Assembly (NCBI GenBank): GCA_020725425.1 | Contig: DYFA01000061.1 | Span: 59,330 to 123,329, forward strand | DNA from: Aneurinibacillus sp. | Lineage (GTDB): Bacteria; Bacillota; UBA5301; DYFA01 | Direction of reading: 5' to 3' | DNA length: 64,000 bases | In this document: positions 24,319 to 32,230 of the stretch, piece by piece | Numbering within the stretch: the stretch's first letter is position 1 | Layout of the letters: each line of letters starts with the position of its first letter | Notes under the pieces: generated by a model | What the model saw: the letters and a program-made list of their open reading frames with translations, nothing else | Told to the model about the DNA's origin: nothing | The model's database searches: none | Position numbers and translations under genes: made by a program

Positions 24319-24798
24319 TTGACGAAGGCGGAGTTCATGAGCCCGACCAGGGGGAGGCTCACTTTCGAGCAGCTTTTCCAGGATCTCATCGGCTACGTGT
24401 GCCAAGACCCGGAGGCACACTACCGCCTCATCATCGGCACCGACTCCCAGGCGCGCGAGGAGACGACCTTCGTGACCGCCATCATCATCCACCGGGCCGG
24501 GAAGGGCGCCCGCTATTACTACTCGCGGGAGCAGTCCCGCAGCGTCCGCAGCTTCCGGCAGCGCATTTTCTACGAGACGGCGAAAAGCCTGGAAGTCGCC
24601 GGTCGGCTGGCGGCGAAGCTCTCGGAGAATGGCCAATCGGACCTGGACATCGAGATCCACCTCGATGTAGGGGAAAACGGGCCGAGCCGGGACCTCATCC
24701 GCGAGGTGGTCGGCATGGTCACCGGCAGCGGCTTCGAGGCTCTCATCAAGCCGAATTCCTACGGAGCGTCCAAGGTCGCGGACAAATACACCAAGTAG
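24319..24798 (+). CDS. YkuK-family (DUF458) RNase H-like protein
   Basis: The 159-residue form from TTG 24319 is chosen because it lies behind AGAGGGACGGGG and includes the conserved AEFMSPTRGRLTFEQLF opening; ATG 24337 is the alternative. RLIIGTDSQAR, an acidic metal site typical of RNase H folds, DIEIHLDVGENGPSRDLIREVVGMV and IKPNSYGASKVADKYTK define DUF458. B. subtilis YkuK is of this family and has no established function. It has its own promoter. Confidence 0.85.
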   Translation: MTKAEFMSPTRGRLTFEQLFQDLIGYVCQDPEAHYRLIIGTDSQAREETTFVTAIIIHRAGKGARYYYSREQSRSVRSFRQRIFYETAKSLEVAGRLAAKLSENGQSDLDIEIHLDVGENGPSRDLIREVVGMVTGSGFEALIKPNSYGASKVADKYTK

Positions 24799-24852
24799 GG
24801 CCACTTTCCCCGCCTCCTCATAGAATGGGGGTTAGGGAAGGAGGCGCTGGCC

Positions 24853-25773
24853 ATGGCCGGAGAACTGCACCTCGTCGTCAACGGGCGGAGAGCCCTGGCG
24901 CGAGTGGCGCCCCGGCTGGCCGGCGATACGGTCATGGTTCCGGCCCGGGCCGCGGTCGAGAGCTGCGGGGGGACCGTCGAGTACCTCCCCGGCCCTCCCG
25001 CCCGGGTCGTGATTATGCTTGGCGGTTCCCGGAGCGAGGCGGTCGTGGGGGAAAACCAAGCCACCGCTGGGACCCGGCTGGTGCCTCTGCCGGCCCCGCC
25101 GGTTATAGTGGAGGACACGATGCTGGTGCCGGCGGAGGTCCTGCGGCCGCTGGGGATCGAGGTGGAAGTAGCTGAGCCGGCCCGGGCCTGCCTTTGCGGC
25201 TGCCGTGACTCCCGCCTGAGGGGGCGGCGCATCTTCCTCGATCCGGGCCACGGAGGCAGCGATCCGGGGGCCATCGGACCCGGCGGCACCCGGGAGGCCG
25301 CCGTCACGCTGGACGTGGCGCAGCAGACCGCCCGCCTGCTCGGGATGGCCGGCGCTGTCACCTCGCTCAGCCGCACCAGCGACCGGAAGGTCTCCCTGGA
25401 GAGGCGGCTAGCCGCTGCCGAGACCCGACGGACGGAGGTTTTCCTCTCGATCCACGCCAACTCGTTCACCGACCAGCGGGCCCGCGGGACGGAGACCTAC
25501 TATTACGAGACGTGGGAGAGCCAGAAGCTGGCCTCGGCGGTCCAGCAGGAGTTGGTGGAGGAACTGGGCTTGGCCGACCGCGGGGTGAAGGAGGCCTCGT
25601 ACTACGTCCTCCGCCATGCCCGCATGCCGGCTTGCCTGACCGAACTGGCGTTTCTTTCCAGCCCTGACGAAGAGGCGCTCCTGGCCGATGCCTGGTTCAG
25701 GCTGAGAGCGGCCCTGGCCCTTTTCCGGGGTATCAGGACCTTCATGGACAGCGCTGCGGCGCGCCTCGCCTGA
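24853..25773 (+). CDS. N-acetylmuramoyl-L-alanine amidase with copper-amine-oxidase-like N-terminal domain
   Basis: ATG 24853 follows GGAAGGAGG. Residues 1-105 resemble the CuAO_N1 domain common in Firmicute wall proteins (VMVPARAAVESCGG, TMLVPAEVLRPLGIEVE). A Cys-rich link ACLCGCRDS precedes an Amidase_3 domain (about 125-300) with zinc-site motifs FLDPGHGGSDPGA, SIHANSF and TELAFLSSPDEE. It should cleave the amide between MurNAc and L-Ala. There is no signal peptide or membrane anchor, which is odd for a wall enzyme and suggests release by lysis, mother-cell use or a misassigned start. Confidence 0.87.
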   Translation: MAGELHLVVNGRRALARVAPRLAGDTVMVPARAAVESCGGTVEYLPGPPARVVIMLGGSRSEAVVGENQATAGTRLVPLPAPPVIVEDTMLVPAEVLRPLGIEVEVAEPARACLCGCRDSRLRGRRIFLDPGHGGSDPGAIGPGGTREAAVTLDVAQQTARLLGMAGAVTSLSRTSDRKVSLERRLAAAETRRTEVFLSIHANSFTDQRARGTETYYYETWESQKLASAVQQELVEELGLADRGVKEASYYVLRHARMPACLTELAFLSSPDEEALLADAWFRLRAALALFRGIRTFMDSAAARLA

Positions 25774-25783
25774 GCTCCGTTTC

Positions 25784-25812
25784 TTGACCCTGTGGACAAC
25801 CTAAGGTATACT
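25784..25812 (+). promoter_or_regulatory. Promoter of veg
   Basis: TTGACC (25784-25789), a 17-bp spacer and TATACT (25807-25812). The veg promoter is also a strong sigma-A promoter in B. subtilis. Confidence 0.8.
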
Positions 25813-25851
25813 GGGACCCGGGGAAGGCGACCATACAAAGAGGTGATATGG

Positions 25852-26124
25852 TTGCCCAAAGGGTTGGCACGAACCAACGTGCTTGACCTGATTCGCGAGG
25901 ACCTGGATTCGTACGTGGGGAAGCAGGTTATCGTGCGGGCCAATCGCGGCCGCCGTAAAGTCGACGAGGTCGAAGGAATCCTCGAGCATACTTACCCCAG
26001 GCTGTTTGTCGTCACACCGCTGGATCGAACCCCCTTCAAGCGGCACTCCTACACCTACTGTGACGTGCTGACCTCCAGCGTCGAAGTGATGCACAACGGC
26101 GCGCGGATCGGCTACACCAAGTGA
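25852..26124 (+). CDS. veg: Veg protein
   Basis: TTG 25852, six bases behind AGAGGTGAT, gives 90 residues matching Veg (DUF1021): LDLIREDLDSYVGKQVIVRANRGRRKV, GILEHTYPRLFVV and SYTYCDVLTSSVEV. In B. subtilis Veg stimulates biofilm matrix genes by antagonising SinR and lies between yabG and sspF near rsmA. The same neighbourhood with yabE and rsmA is seen here. Confidence 0.93.
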   Translation: MPKGLARTNVLDLIREDLDSYVGKQVIVRANRGRRKVDEVEGILEHTYPRLFVVTPLDRTPFKRHSYTYCDVLTSSVEVMHNGARIGYTK

Positions 26125-26209
26125 CGATGACAGGAGACGGACTTCCGTTCCAAGCACGGCGCCTTCCCCTTTCCGGGAGTTCGACGGCGGCCCGCCGCTG
26201 GAATAGGGG

Positions 26210-26344
26210 AAGATCGCTAAGAGGTTCAGGGTCTGGCAGGTGGGATCGCCCACCTGCAACGAGAGTTGCCGTCCTGAAGGACGCAAGTCGGGTTGCTGGC
26301 CTACTCGGAGGCGAGCCAGAGCCTGATGATACGTTAGCGATCTT
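26210..26344. ncRNA. Highly structured RNA candidate, family unknown
   Basis: A perfect 11-bp outer stem (AAGATCGCTAA / TTAGCGATCTT) encloses a second 12-bp stem with one mismatch (TCAGGGTCTGGC / GCCAGAGCCTGA). Inside are hairpins CAGGTGGG-ATCG-CCCACCTG, CAAC-GAGA-GTTG (a GNRA loop) and CGTCC-TGAA-GGACG. This compact 135-base multibranch fold fills the gene-free interval between veg and the atp terminator. No ORF fits. I could not match it to a known riboswitch, 6S, SRP, RNase P or tmRNA. The strand is undecided. Confidence 0.55.
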
Positions 26345-26373
26345 CCGCTTTGTAGAATATCCCCCTTGCCCCC

Positions 26374-26429
26374 AAAATAAACGCAGGCCGGCTGGCTCTC
26401 CGCTCTGGAAAATTCAACCGGCCCGCGTT
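26374..26429 (-). terminator. Terminator of the truncated atp operon
   Basis: On the minus strand AACGC-GGCCGG pairs with CCGGCC-GCGTT around one mismatch, and the hairpin is followed by TTTATTTT, 23 bp beyond the atpF stop. It shows that the operon truly ends after atpF. Confidence 0.75.
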
Positions 26430-26451
26430 GAATTTGTCGTCGCTGGCACCT

Positions 26452-26973
26452 TCAGGACTTGATGTTCATCGCCGAGTCGAGCTGGTCCACGCAGGACCGC
26501 ACGATGCGCTCGTTGTCCTCCACTGTGATGACCCGGTCCAACAGTTTGCTGGTGGCGAAGACCGTCAGGTTGGCGATCTCGCTCCGGATGTCCATCAAGA
26601 CCTTTTCTTTCTCTTTCTGAATATCGGCCCGGGCCCGCTGGAAGATCTTCAACGCCTCCTGCTCCGCCTGTTCGACCATCTCGCGCTTGAGCTCTTCGCC
26701 CTGCTTGGTGGCCTGAGCCAGCAGGTTGTCCGCATCCTGCTTGGCGTTGGCCATCATCCGCTGGTACTCGGCGAGCAGGTTCTCGGCCTCTTTCTTGGTT
26801 GCCGCGGCCTGCGCCAGCGAGTTTTCGATGAACGACTCACGCCGGGCCAGGATGTCCGATACCGGCTTGAACAAGACTTTATAGAGCAGGTAGACCACGA
26901 TGCCTACGTTTACGGCTTGAAAGATAAAGGTGGGAATGTGGAACGGAGAGATGCCACCGCCTTCAGCCGACAT
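26452..26973 (-). CDS. atpF: F-type ATP synthase subunit b
   Basis: The ATG complementary to 26971-26973 follows AGGAGGGGGG. The 173-residue protein has one N-terminal membrane helix (about 11-30, FIFQAVNVGIVVYLLYKVLF) and a long charged alpha-helix (35-165), the peripheral stalk that ties F1 to Fo through the delta subunit. The sequence is typical (FKPVSDILARRESFIENSL). It is the last gene of the cluster: no atpHAGDC follows, only a terminator. Confidence 0.92.
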   Translation of the reverse strand: MSAEGGGISPFHIPTFIFQAVNVGIVVYLLYKVLFKPVSDILARRESFIENSLAQAAATKKEAENLLAEYQRMMANAKQDADNLLAQATKQGEELKREMVEQAEQEALKIFQRARADIQKEKEKVLMDIRSEIANLTVFATSKLLDRVITVEDNERIVRSCVDQLDSAMNIKS

Positions 26974-27061
26974 TTCCGTGCCCCCCTCCTGCCGGAAAAT
27001 CCCTGAGCGCCGTGCGCCGGAAGGGTTGCCGGGGGATCCCCCGGCAACCCGGAGCGCCCCT

Positions 27062-27292
27062 CTACTTGATCTTGGTCCACATCAGGATGGCCATAACAAA
27101 GGTAAACAGAGTCAGAGCTTCCATCATGGCCAGGGCCAGAAGGAGCGTCGTGCGGATATCGCCGGCCACCTCCGGCTGGCGCGACATCCCCTCCATAGCC
27201 TTCCCGGTCGCAAAAGCCTGACCTATGGCTGAAGAAATCGCCACTAGGGCGAGGGTGATGCCGACCGGCAGCAGAGTAAGTGCCAGATTCAT
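27062..27292 (-). CDS. atpE: F-type ATP synthase subunit c
   Basis: This 76-residue hairpin protein has two membrane helices joined by the polar loop SRQPE. The ion-carrying Glu is in [12 protein letters not shown]. The helix-1 Gln of Na+ rings is kept ([11 protein letters not shown]), but the ES/ET pair after the Glu is EA here, so proton use is the likelier reading. The proteolipid forms the rotor ring. Confidence 0.93.
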   Translation of the reverse strand: MNLALTLLPVGITLALVAISSAIGQAFATGKAMEGMSRQPEVAGDIRTTLLLALAMMEALTLFTFVMAILMWTKIK

Positions 27293-27327
27293 TCATTTCT
27301 CCCCCCTTTCCAAAGCAACAGCGAGAA

Positions 27328-28026
27328 CTAGTGCCCCTTGAGGATTCCTGTGAGGTAGCTGGTGGTGAGCAAGGTGAAGACGAATGCTTGCACCAGACCC
27401 ATGAGCGCGCCGAGAATCATGACCGGTGTCGGGAGGAAGAGCGGCGCCAGGATGAAAAGCACCGTGACTACCATCTTTTCCCCGAACATGTTTCCGAACA
27501 ACCGGATGGCCAGGGTGAAGGGTCTCATCAGCTCCTCGATCAGGGTCAACGGGGCCATGATCGGCGAGGGTGAGGTGTAATGGTGGATGTAGTGCTTGAG
27601 CCCCTTTTTCTTGGCCCCGATAACGTGCACCGTCAGGATGGCGAAGGCCCCCAGGCCGAACGTGGTCGAGAAGTCGGTGACCGGCGGGAGCATGTTAGGA
27701 ATGAGCCAGGACAGGTTGAGCGTCATCACCGCAATGAACATGCCGCCGATGAACCAGAGGTACTTGCGGCCCTCCCGGCCGAACGCCGGTTCGAGCAGGC
27801 CGTAGATAAACTCGACGAGCATCTCGAGCACGGACTGGAGCTTGCTCGGCTTGTTTTCCGAGAGCCGGCGGGTGGCGAGGTAACACAGGATCACCACGAT
27901 CCCCCAGATGATCCAGGTGTTGGCCACAGTCGAGGTGAGCCACGGAAGGCCGAACACGGGTTTCCGGTCGAAGTGCGAAAGGATGTTCGCCAGCTCGTGC
28001 ATTTTTTCCGGAGTCATGAAATTCAT
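27328..28026 (-). CDS. atpB: F-type ATP synthase subunit a
   Basis: This 232-residue membrane protein with five to six helices has the family signature EELMRPFTLAIRLFGNMFGEKM; the Arg in AIRLFGN is the essential stator residue facing the c ring. LVQAFVFTLLTTSYL near the C-terminus is also typical. Start codon ATG complementary to 28024-28026. Confidence 0.94.
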   Translation of the reverse strand: MNFMTPEKMHELANILSHFDRKPVFGLPWLTSTVANTWIIWGIVVILCYLATRRLSENKPSKLQSVLEMLVEFIYGLLEPAFGREGRKYLWFIGGMFIAVMTLNLSWLIPNMLPPVTDFSTTFGLGAFAILTVHVIGAKKKGLKHYIHHYTSPSPIMAPLTLIEELMRPFTLAIRLFGNMFGEKMVVTVLFILAPLFLPTPVMILGALMGLVQAFVFTLLTTSYLTGILKGH

Positions 28027-28035
28027 GCCCTGCCC

Positions 28036-28380
28036 TCACTCCTTTTTCTTGCCGGGGTTCTGGCCCCGGCGAACCCGGGCTTTCTTAAAGTAGAGGCGCC
28101 GCAGGTTCATCGCCCGCTGGTATACGGGGGAGACTTCCTCGTGTTCGACGAAGTCCGTCTCCTTCATACTGGTCAAAGTCTCGTAGAGACTCTTGAAAGC
28201 CACGACCGTCCCGAGCACAATCCCTGACACCAAGAAGAGGGGCGTCGTCTTGTACCGGTGATCGAGCCAGTTGCCCAGCCAAGCTCCTCCGCCTACGGCA
28301 AAGACCAGCGTGAAGCCAAAAGACAGAGCGACGTTGCCATACTTTGCGAATAGGTAGAGGTCGTTCTGCTTCCGGGCCAC
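28036..28380 (-). CDS. AtpZ/AtpI-family accessory protein
   Basis: GTG complementary to 28378-28380, behind GGAGGAAGG, gives 114 residues; the longer track ORF has no ribosome site. Two membrane segments (about 15-36 and 45-68) with GGGAWLGNWLDHRYKTTPLF match AtpZ/AtpI proteins, which assist c-ring assembly or cation uptake and begin many atp operons. Tail: basic, RRGQNPGKKK. Confidence 0.8.
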   Translation of the reverse strand: MARKQNDLYLFAKYGNVALSFGFTLVFAVGGGAWLGNWLDHRYKTTPLFLVSGIVLGTVVAFKSLYETLTSMKETDFVEHEEVSPVYQRAMNLRRLYFKKARVRRGQNPGKKKE

Positions 28381-28562
28381 GTTGCACCTTCCTCCGGACA
28401 GGCCCGCCGAGTCGGTTTCCGTTTTAGAGCTAGAAGTAGTGATGTTATATTCGTCCTGGGCCGGCCAACTCCTCCCGAATCGCGTTGCCGGTCTGCGATT
28501 ATTTTTCATAAATTCCGCCAAAAACGGGCTGGAGTCCGGGTTACGGCGGATAGCGCCTCTCC

Positions 28563-28591
28563 TTGACGGGGCAGGGTAATTCTGCTAATCT
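28563..28591 (+). promoter_or_regulatory. Promoter of purA
   Basis: TTGACG (28563-28568), a 17-bp spacer and TAATCT (28586-28591), 26 bp upstream of the start codon. Confidence 0.6.
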
Positions 28592-28617
28592 GGTCGTGTT
28601 CAAAAGGGGTGGTGGCG

Positions 28618-29913
28618 ATGCCGGCGGTCGTGGTGGTAGGCACGCAGTGGGGCGACGAGGGCAAGGGCAAGGTGACCGACCTCCTGGCCTCCGAGGCGGA
28701 GCTGGTCGTCCGGTACGCCGGCGGCAGCAACGCCGGACACACCGTGATCATCGACGGACAGTTGTTCAAGCTCCACCTCATCCCCTCGGGCATCCTCTCT
28801 CCGGGGACGACCTGCCTGATCGGGAACGGCGTGGTGCTCGACCCGGCCTGGCTGCTCCGGGAGGCGGAGGAGCTGCAGAGCCGCGGGGTGAGCCTGGAAG
28901 GGCTGCGGATCAGCGAGCGGGCCCAGGTGGTCATGCCCTGGCACACGCTTCTGGACGAGCTGGAGGAGAGAGAGAGGCGGCCCGAGGACCGGATCGGCAC
29001 CACTGGCCGGGGTATCGGACCGTGCTACGTGGACAAGGTGGCCCGCCTGGGTATCCGGGTCGCGGATCTGGTGGATCCGGAGGCGCTGGCGGACCGGCTG
29101 GACGCCGTCCTCCCCGCGAAGAACCGGCTGTTGCAGAAGGTTTATGACCATCCCGGCTTCGACCGGGAAGCAGTGCTGGCGGAGTACCGGGGATACGCCG
29201 AACGGATCCGGCCCTACGTCGTCGACGGGGCGGCGCTGGTCCGCCGGGCGCTGGACGAGGGGCGGCGGGTTCTGTTCGAGGGCGCCCAGGGGGCGCTGCT
29301 CGACCTGGATCATGGGACTTACCCCTTCGTCACCTCCTCGTCCACTGTGGCCGGGGGGGCGTGTACCGGCGCCGGCGTGGGGCCGGGGAGTATCGACCGG
29401 GTGGTGGGGGTGGCCAAGGCGTACACCAGCCGGGTCGGGCGGGGGCCTTTCCCGACGGAGCTGCCGGACGAGACGGGCGACCTCATCCGGGAGAAGGGGC
29501 ACGAGTACGGGACGACCACGGGCCGGCCGCGGCGGGTCGGCTGGTTCGACGCCGTCATTGTGCGCCACGCCGTCCGGGTGAACGGAGTCGACCTGCTCGC
29601 CGTGATGTCCCTGGACGTGCTGGCGGGGCTGTCGACGGTGCGCCTGTGCACTGCCTACCGGTACCGGGGACGCCAGCTTCCCGACTTCCCGGCCGACCTG
29701 CGGGTCTTGAGCGAGTGCGAGCCGGTCTACGAGGAGTTGCCGGGCTGGGAGGGGGAGCTCTCGGGCTGCCAGAGCCTGGGCGAGCTGCCGGAGAATGCCC
29801 GCCGCTACCTGAACCGTCTGAGCGAGCTGACCGGCGCCCCGTTGGGCCTGGTCTCCCTCGGGCGGGAGCGCCACGAGACCATCGCGCTGACGCCGATCTA
29901 CACCCGGCGGTAG
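28618..29913 (+). CDS. purA: Adenylosuccinate synthetase
   Basis: It joins IMP and Asp with GTP hydrolysis, the first committed step to AMP. ATG 28618 is chosen because MPAVVVVGTQWGDEGKGK aligns with the family N-terminus; two in-frame GTGs lie just upstream. The 431 residues include GNGVVLDP, TTGRGIGPCYVDKVARLGIR, EGAQGALLDLDHGTYPFVTSS and TTGRPRRVGWFD. It stands alone with its own promoter and is followed by tRNA genes. Confidence 0.95.
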   Translation: MPAVVVVGTQWGDEGKGKVTDLLASEAELVVRYAGGSNAGHTVIIDGQLFKLHLIPSGILSPGTTCLIGNGVVLDPAWLLREAEELQSRGVSLEGLRISERAQVVMPWHTLLDELEERERRPEDRIGTTGRGIGPCYVDKVARLGIRVADLVDPEALADRLDAVLPAKNRLLQKVYDHPGFDREAVLAEYRGYAERIRPYVVDGAALVRRALDEGRRVLFEGAQGALLDLDHGTYPFVTSSSTVAGGACTGAGVGPGSIDRVVGVAKAYTSRVGRGPFPTELPDETGDLIREKGHEYGTTTGRPRRVGWFDAVIVRHAVRVNGVDLLAVMSLDVLAGLSTVRLCTAYRYRGRQLPDFPADLRVLSECEPVYEELPGWEGELSGCQSLGELPENARRYLNRLSELTGAPLGLVSLGRERHETIALTPIYTRR

Positions 29914-29931
29914 GGCGGCGGGCACACTCTG

Positions 29932-29961
29932 TTGACAACGGAAAGCCCGCCAAGGTACAAT
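29932..29961 (+). promoter_or_regulatory. Promoter of the tRNA-Lys/tRNA-Glu pair
   Basis: TTGACA (29932-29937), 18-bp spacer, TACAAT (29956-29961); the tRNA starts 15 bp later. Confidence 0.8.
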
Positions 29962-29975
29962 TAAGTGGTCCTGAT

Positions 29976-30051
29976 GAGCCATTAGCTCAGTTGGTAGAGC
30001 ACCGGACTTTTAATCCGGGTGTCCCGAGTTCGAGTCTCGGATGGCTCACCA
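29976..30051 (+). tRNA. tRNA-Lys (anticodon TTT)
   Basis: A complete cloverleaf with acceptor GAGCCAT / ATGGCTC, anticodon arm CCGGA-CTTTTAA-TCCGG, T arm with GTTCGAGTC and encoded CCA. Confidence 0.97.
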
Positions 30052-30060
30052 TTCTTATCT

Positions 30061-30136
30061 GCCCCCATCGTCTAGAGGCCTAGGACACCGGCCCTTCAAG
30101 CCGGCGGCACGGGTTCGAATCCCGTTGGGGGTACCA
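30061..30136 (+). tRNA. tRNA-Glu (anticodon TTC)
   Basis: Acceptor GCCCCCA / TGGGGGT with G-U at the first pair, anticodon arm CCGGC-CCTTCAA-GCCGG, T loop GTTCGAATC, encoded CCA. Nine bases after tRNA-Lys, so probably co-transcribed. Confidence 0.96.
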
Positions 30137-30192
30137 CTTTGCCCAGAGCGGCGACACCCGACCCGCGCCATCCGCCAAGGGGAGCCTGCGTG

Positions 30193-30221
30193 TTGACATC
30201 GCATACCGCCAGTGGTACAAT
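30193..30221 (+). promoter_or_regulatory. Promoter of tRNA-Val
   Basis: TTGACA (30193-30198), 17-bp spacer and TACAAT (30216-30221), 13 bp before the tRNA. Confidence 0.8.
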
Positions 30222-30234
30222 TGACAATGCTCTC

Positions 30235-30311
30235 GGTCGCATAGCTCAGTTGGTTAGAGCGCTACGCTCACATCGTAGAGGTCCTTGGTTCGAATCCAAG
30301 TGCGACCACCA
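30235..30311 (+). tRNA. tRNA-Val (anticodon CAC), integration target of the element
   Basis: A complete 77-base cloverleaf: acceptor GGTCGCA / TGCGACC, anticodon arm CTACG-CTCACAT-CGTAG, T loop GTTCGAATC, encoded CCA. Its 3' half (from 30266) is duplicated at 37743-37788, so the integrated element has rebuilt the end of the tRNA gene. Confidence 0.97.
30266..30311 (+). repeat. attL core (46-bp direct repeat, within tRNA-Val)
   Basis: Identical to 37743-37788. It begins GCTCACATCGTAGAGG and ends with the CCACCA of the tRNA; the sequences diverge immediately outside on both sides. Confidence 0.95.
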
Positions 30312-30323
30312 CCGAAAAAGCCC

Positions 30324-30356
30324 TCCCGGAGCCGGTTTCAAGGCCCCGGGATTTTT
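30324..30356 (+). terminator. Element-borne terminator after tRNA-Val
   Basis: TCCCGG...CCGGGA closes an imperfect hairpin followed by TTTTTCG, starting 12 bp after the tRNA CCA. It overlaps the last codons of the integrase gene on the other strand and replaces the native terminator now displaced to 37801. Confidence 0.6.
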
Positions 30357-31630
30357 CGTGTCTTGGCGCTTTTGGCCCCTACTGTAGCCAAACTGTAGCC
30401 AATCTCCGTAAGCTCCGCGGTGAACTGGTCCATGGCCCGGGCCGCCTTCTCGTCCTGGCCGGGCATCAGGTGGCCGTACAGGTCTAGCGTGATGCGGATG
30501 TTCTCGTGGCCCAGGCGCCGGGAGACGGACATCACGTCAACCCCCTGAGCGAGGAGCAGGGCGGCGTGAGTATGCCGGAAGGTGTGCAACTTGACCCCGG
30601 CGAGAAGCTTTTCGGCGGCGGCCTGGGCGTCCGTCCGGGTGGCGCCCGCCTTCTCATACTCTTCAGCCGCCAGCCGGCGGGCGTTTCGTATGACCCGGCC
30701 GAGGTCCCGGCCGTCTACGTTCGTGCGGCGCAGCATCCCCCCTTTCTCGTTGGTGAAGACGAGCCCGGTATTCTCCCAGGCGGCGCCGGCCCGCAACCGT
30801 TCCTCTGCCTGGCGGCGGCGCTGGCGGTGTAGGGCTTCGAGGGCGGCCTGCGGGAGCGCGATGGTGCGCTGGGCGGCCTTGGTTTTGACGGGACCGATGA
30901 AGACTTGGCCGTTCTCTTCGTGCAGGGCCTGGCGGATCGTGATGGCGCCCTTCGAGAGGTCCACCGCATCCCAGGGAAGCCCCAGCCATTCTCCCGGCCT
31001 GCACCCGGTATTGAGGGCGAGAATGAAGCCGTCCTCCAGCCGCTCACCCCGCGCGCCCTCCAGGAACCAGCGGACCTCCTCCGGCGTCATGAAGCGGGCT
31101 TCATGGCGGCCGGGCGAGCGCTTCGCCGCAAGCTTCGCTGGGTTGCGGGGGATGAGCCCTTTCGCGACGGCGTCTTCGAGCGCTGAGCGCAGGATCGAAG
31201 CCACGTCGAAGACGGTGCGGGGCGCCAGGCCCTGCTCGTCGAGCTTCGCGTACAGGGCGTTGATGCGCCGGTAATCCAGGTCCCGGAGGCGCAGGCTCCC
31301 CAAGAACGGGATGACGTGTTTTTCAAGGTTGAACCGGTATCGCAGGAAGGTGCCGGAGCGCACCTGGCCCTTCTTTGTCAGGAGCCAGTCTGTAAGGTGC
31401 TCCTGGACGGTGATTCTCTCGGGCTTCACGGGCAGGCCCTGAAGCGCGTCCTGCTGGAGCTTCAGGAGCTTCTCCTGCGCTTCTTTCTTCGTTCGGCCGT
31501 AGACCGTCACCCGCTGGCGCTTCCCGTCCGGGCCGTACCCCATGCTGAGCGAGCCGGTCCACACGCCGTCGGCCCGCTGGAAGACGGCTCCTTCCCCACG
31601 GCCGCGGCGCTTCTTTGACTCCTTAGCCAT
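30338..31630 (-). CDS. int: Tyrosine site-specific integrase
   Basis: The 430-residue protein starts at the ATG complementary to 31628-31630, behind AAGGAGA. It has an AP2-like arm-binding domain (about 1-60, basic, GRGEGAVFQRADGVWTGSL), a SAM-like core-binding domain (about 70-165) and a catalytic domain (about 175-415). The catalytic residues are present: Arg in NTGCRPGEWL, Lys in VKTKAAQRT, H-R in HTFRHTHAALLL, His in LGHENI and Tyr in LDLYGHL. It catalyses insertion at tRNA-Val. The gene end lies next to attL, and its final codons include one arm-type repeat pair. Confidence 0.95.
   Translation of the reverse strand: MAKESKKRRGRGEGAVFQRADGVWTGSLSMGYGPDGKRQRVTVYGRTKKEAQEKLLKLQQDALQGLPVKPERITVQEHLTDWLLTKKGQVRSGTFLRYRFNLEKHVIPFLGSLRLRDLDYRRINALYAKLDEQGLAPRTVFDVASILRSALEDAVAKGLIPRNPAKLAAKRSPGRHEARFMTPEEVRWFLEGARGERLEDGFILALNTGCRPGEWLGLPWDAVDLSKGAITIRQALHEENGQVFIGPVKTKAAQRTIALPQAALEALHRQRRRQAEERLRAGAAWENTGLVFTNEKGGMLRRTNVDGRDLGRVIRNARRLAAEEYEKAGATRTDAQAAAEKLLAGVKLHTFRHTHAALLLAQGVDVMSVSRRLGHENIRITLDLYGHLMPGQDEKAARAMDQFTAELTEIGYSLATVGAKSAKTRKIPGP
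30381..30402 (+). repeat. Arm-type integrase site pair near attL
   Basis: Two tandem copies of CTGTAGCCAA with an 11-bp period, identical over 22 bp to 37604-37625 near attR and in the same orientation. Placement inside both ends fits integrase arm-binding sites. Confidence 0.65.
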
Positions 31631-32216
31631 TCGCGCCTCTCTCCTTTCCCAACTGCTTTTGCACGTTCTGCGCCATAGCTGCCGTCCAGTACCAGTCGGG
31701 CGATTCGGGCAGCCAACCCTGCTTCACTGCGTCCTGATAGCGGCCGTAGGCTTCCGGGGAACGCCATGGAGCGAAGGCGAGGTAGCCGTCAAGATCACGG
31801 CAGTCGCGCCCCGTCTCGCGGCGGGCGCGGTAGTCCGCGGCCAGGACGACGGCGGCAACCGGATCGAGATCGGGCCAGCCGGCGCGCAGCCACGCGATCC
31901 ATCGGGCGTGCTCCTGTGTCAACTCCCATTGCCAGGAACGCCCCTTGCTCCGCGCGGCGCACTCTGCCATGGTCGCCAGGATCCGCGCGTCGTCTTCGGG
32001 ATCGTTCTCCGGGCCGGGCCGCCACGGCCCCGACGCGTCAGGCGGGAGAAGTTCCCGCACCACGGAGCGGATGGTCCGCTCGCTGGGCGCCTTGTCTGGA
32101 AACCGGTGATCCACCTCCCGCCAAATCTCGGCGGCGTTCGTGTATCCGCCTTCCCGAACCATGCGGTGAATCTCTCGATAGACTTCCGGATCGATGCGCC
32201 GCTGTCGTTTTGCCAT
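31623..32216 (-). CDS. Element protein of unknown function, possible regulator
   Basis: The 197-residue product starts at the ATG complementary to 32214-32216 and overlaps the integrase start by eight bases. The N-terminus (about 1-60, DPEVYREIHRMVREGGYTNAAEIWREVDHRF, then SERTIRSVVREL) looks like a helix-turn-helix region. The rest is Trp-rich and helical with no known domain. Its position at the divergent control region matches that of the master repressor in PICIs, but it lacks a clear XRE signature. Confidence 0.6.
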   Translation of the reverse strand: MAKRQRRIDPEVYREIHRMVREGGYTNAAEIWREVDHRFPDKAPSERTIRSVVRELLPPDASGPWRPGPENDPEDDARILATMAECAARSKGRSWQWELTQEHARWIAWLRAGWPDLDPVAAVVLAADYRARRETGRDCRDLDGYLAFAPWRSPEAYGRYQDAVKQGWLPESPDWYWTAAMAQNVQKQLGKERGANG

Positions 32217-32230
32217 CGGTGCCCTCCTTG

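Noticed and set aside
26210-26344. c-di-GMP-I, glutamine or hammerhead RNA reading of the structured region (GGACGCAAG, CTGATGA)
   Set aside because: The short motifs occur, but the required partners (receptor loop, GAAA/stem II, CAAACC) are missing.
28421-28440. GTTTTAGAGCTAGAAG, similar to the SpCas9 guide scaffold
   Set aside because: Only about 15 bases agree, then the sequence diverges; there are no repeats, cas genes or tracrRNA, and it lies in the upstream region of the atp cluster. Chance similarity.
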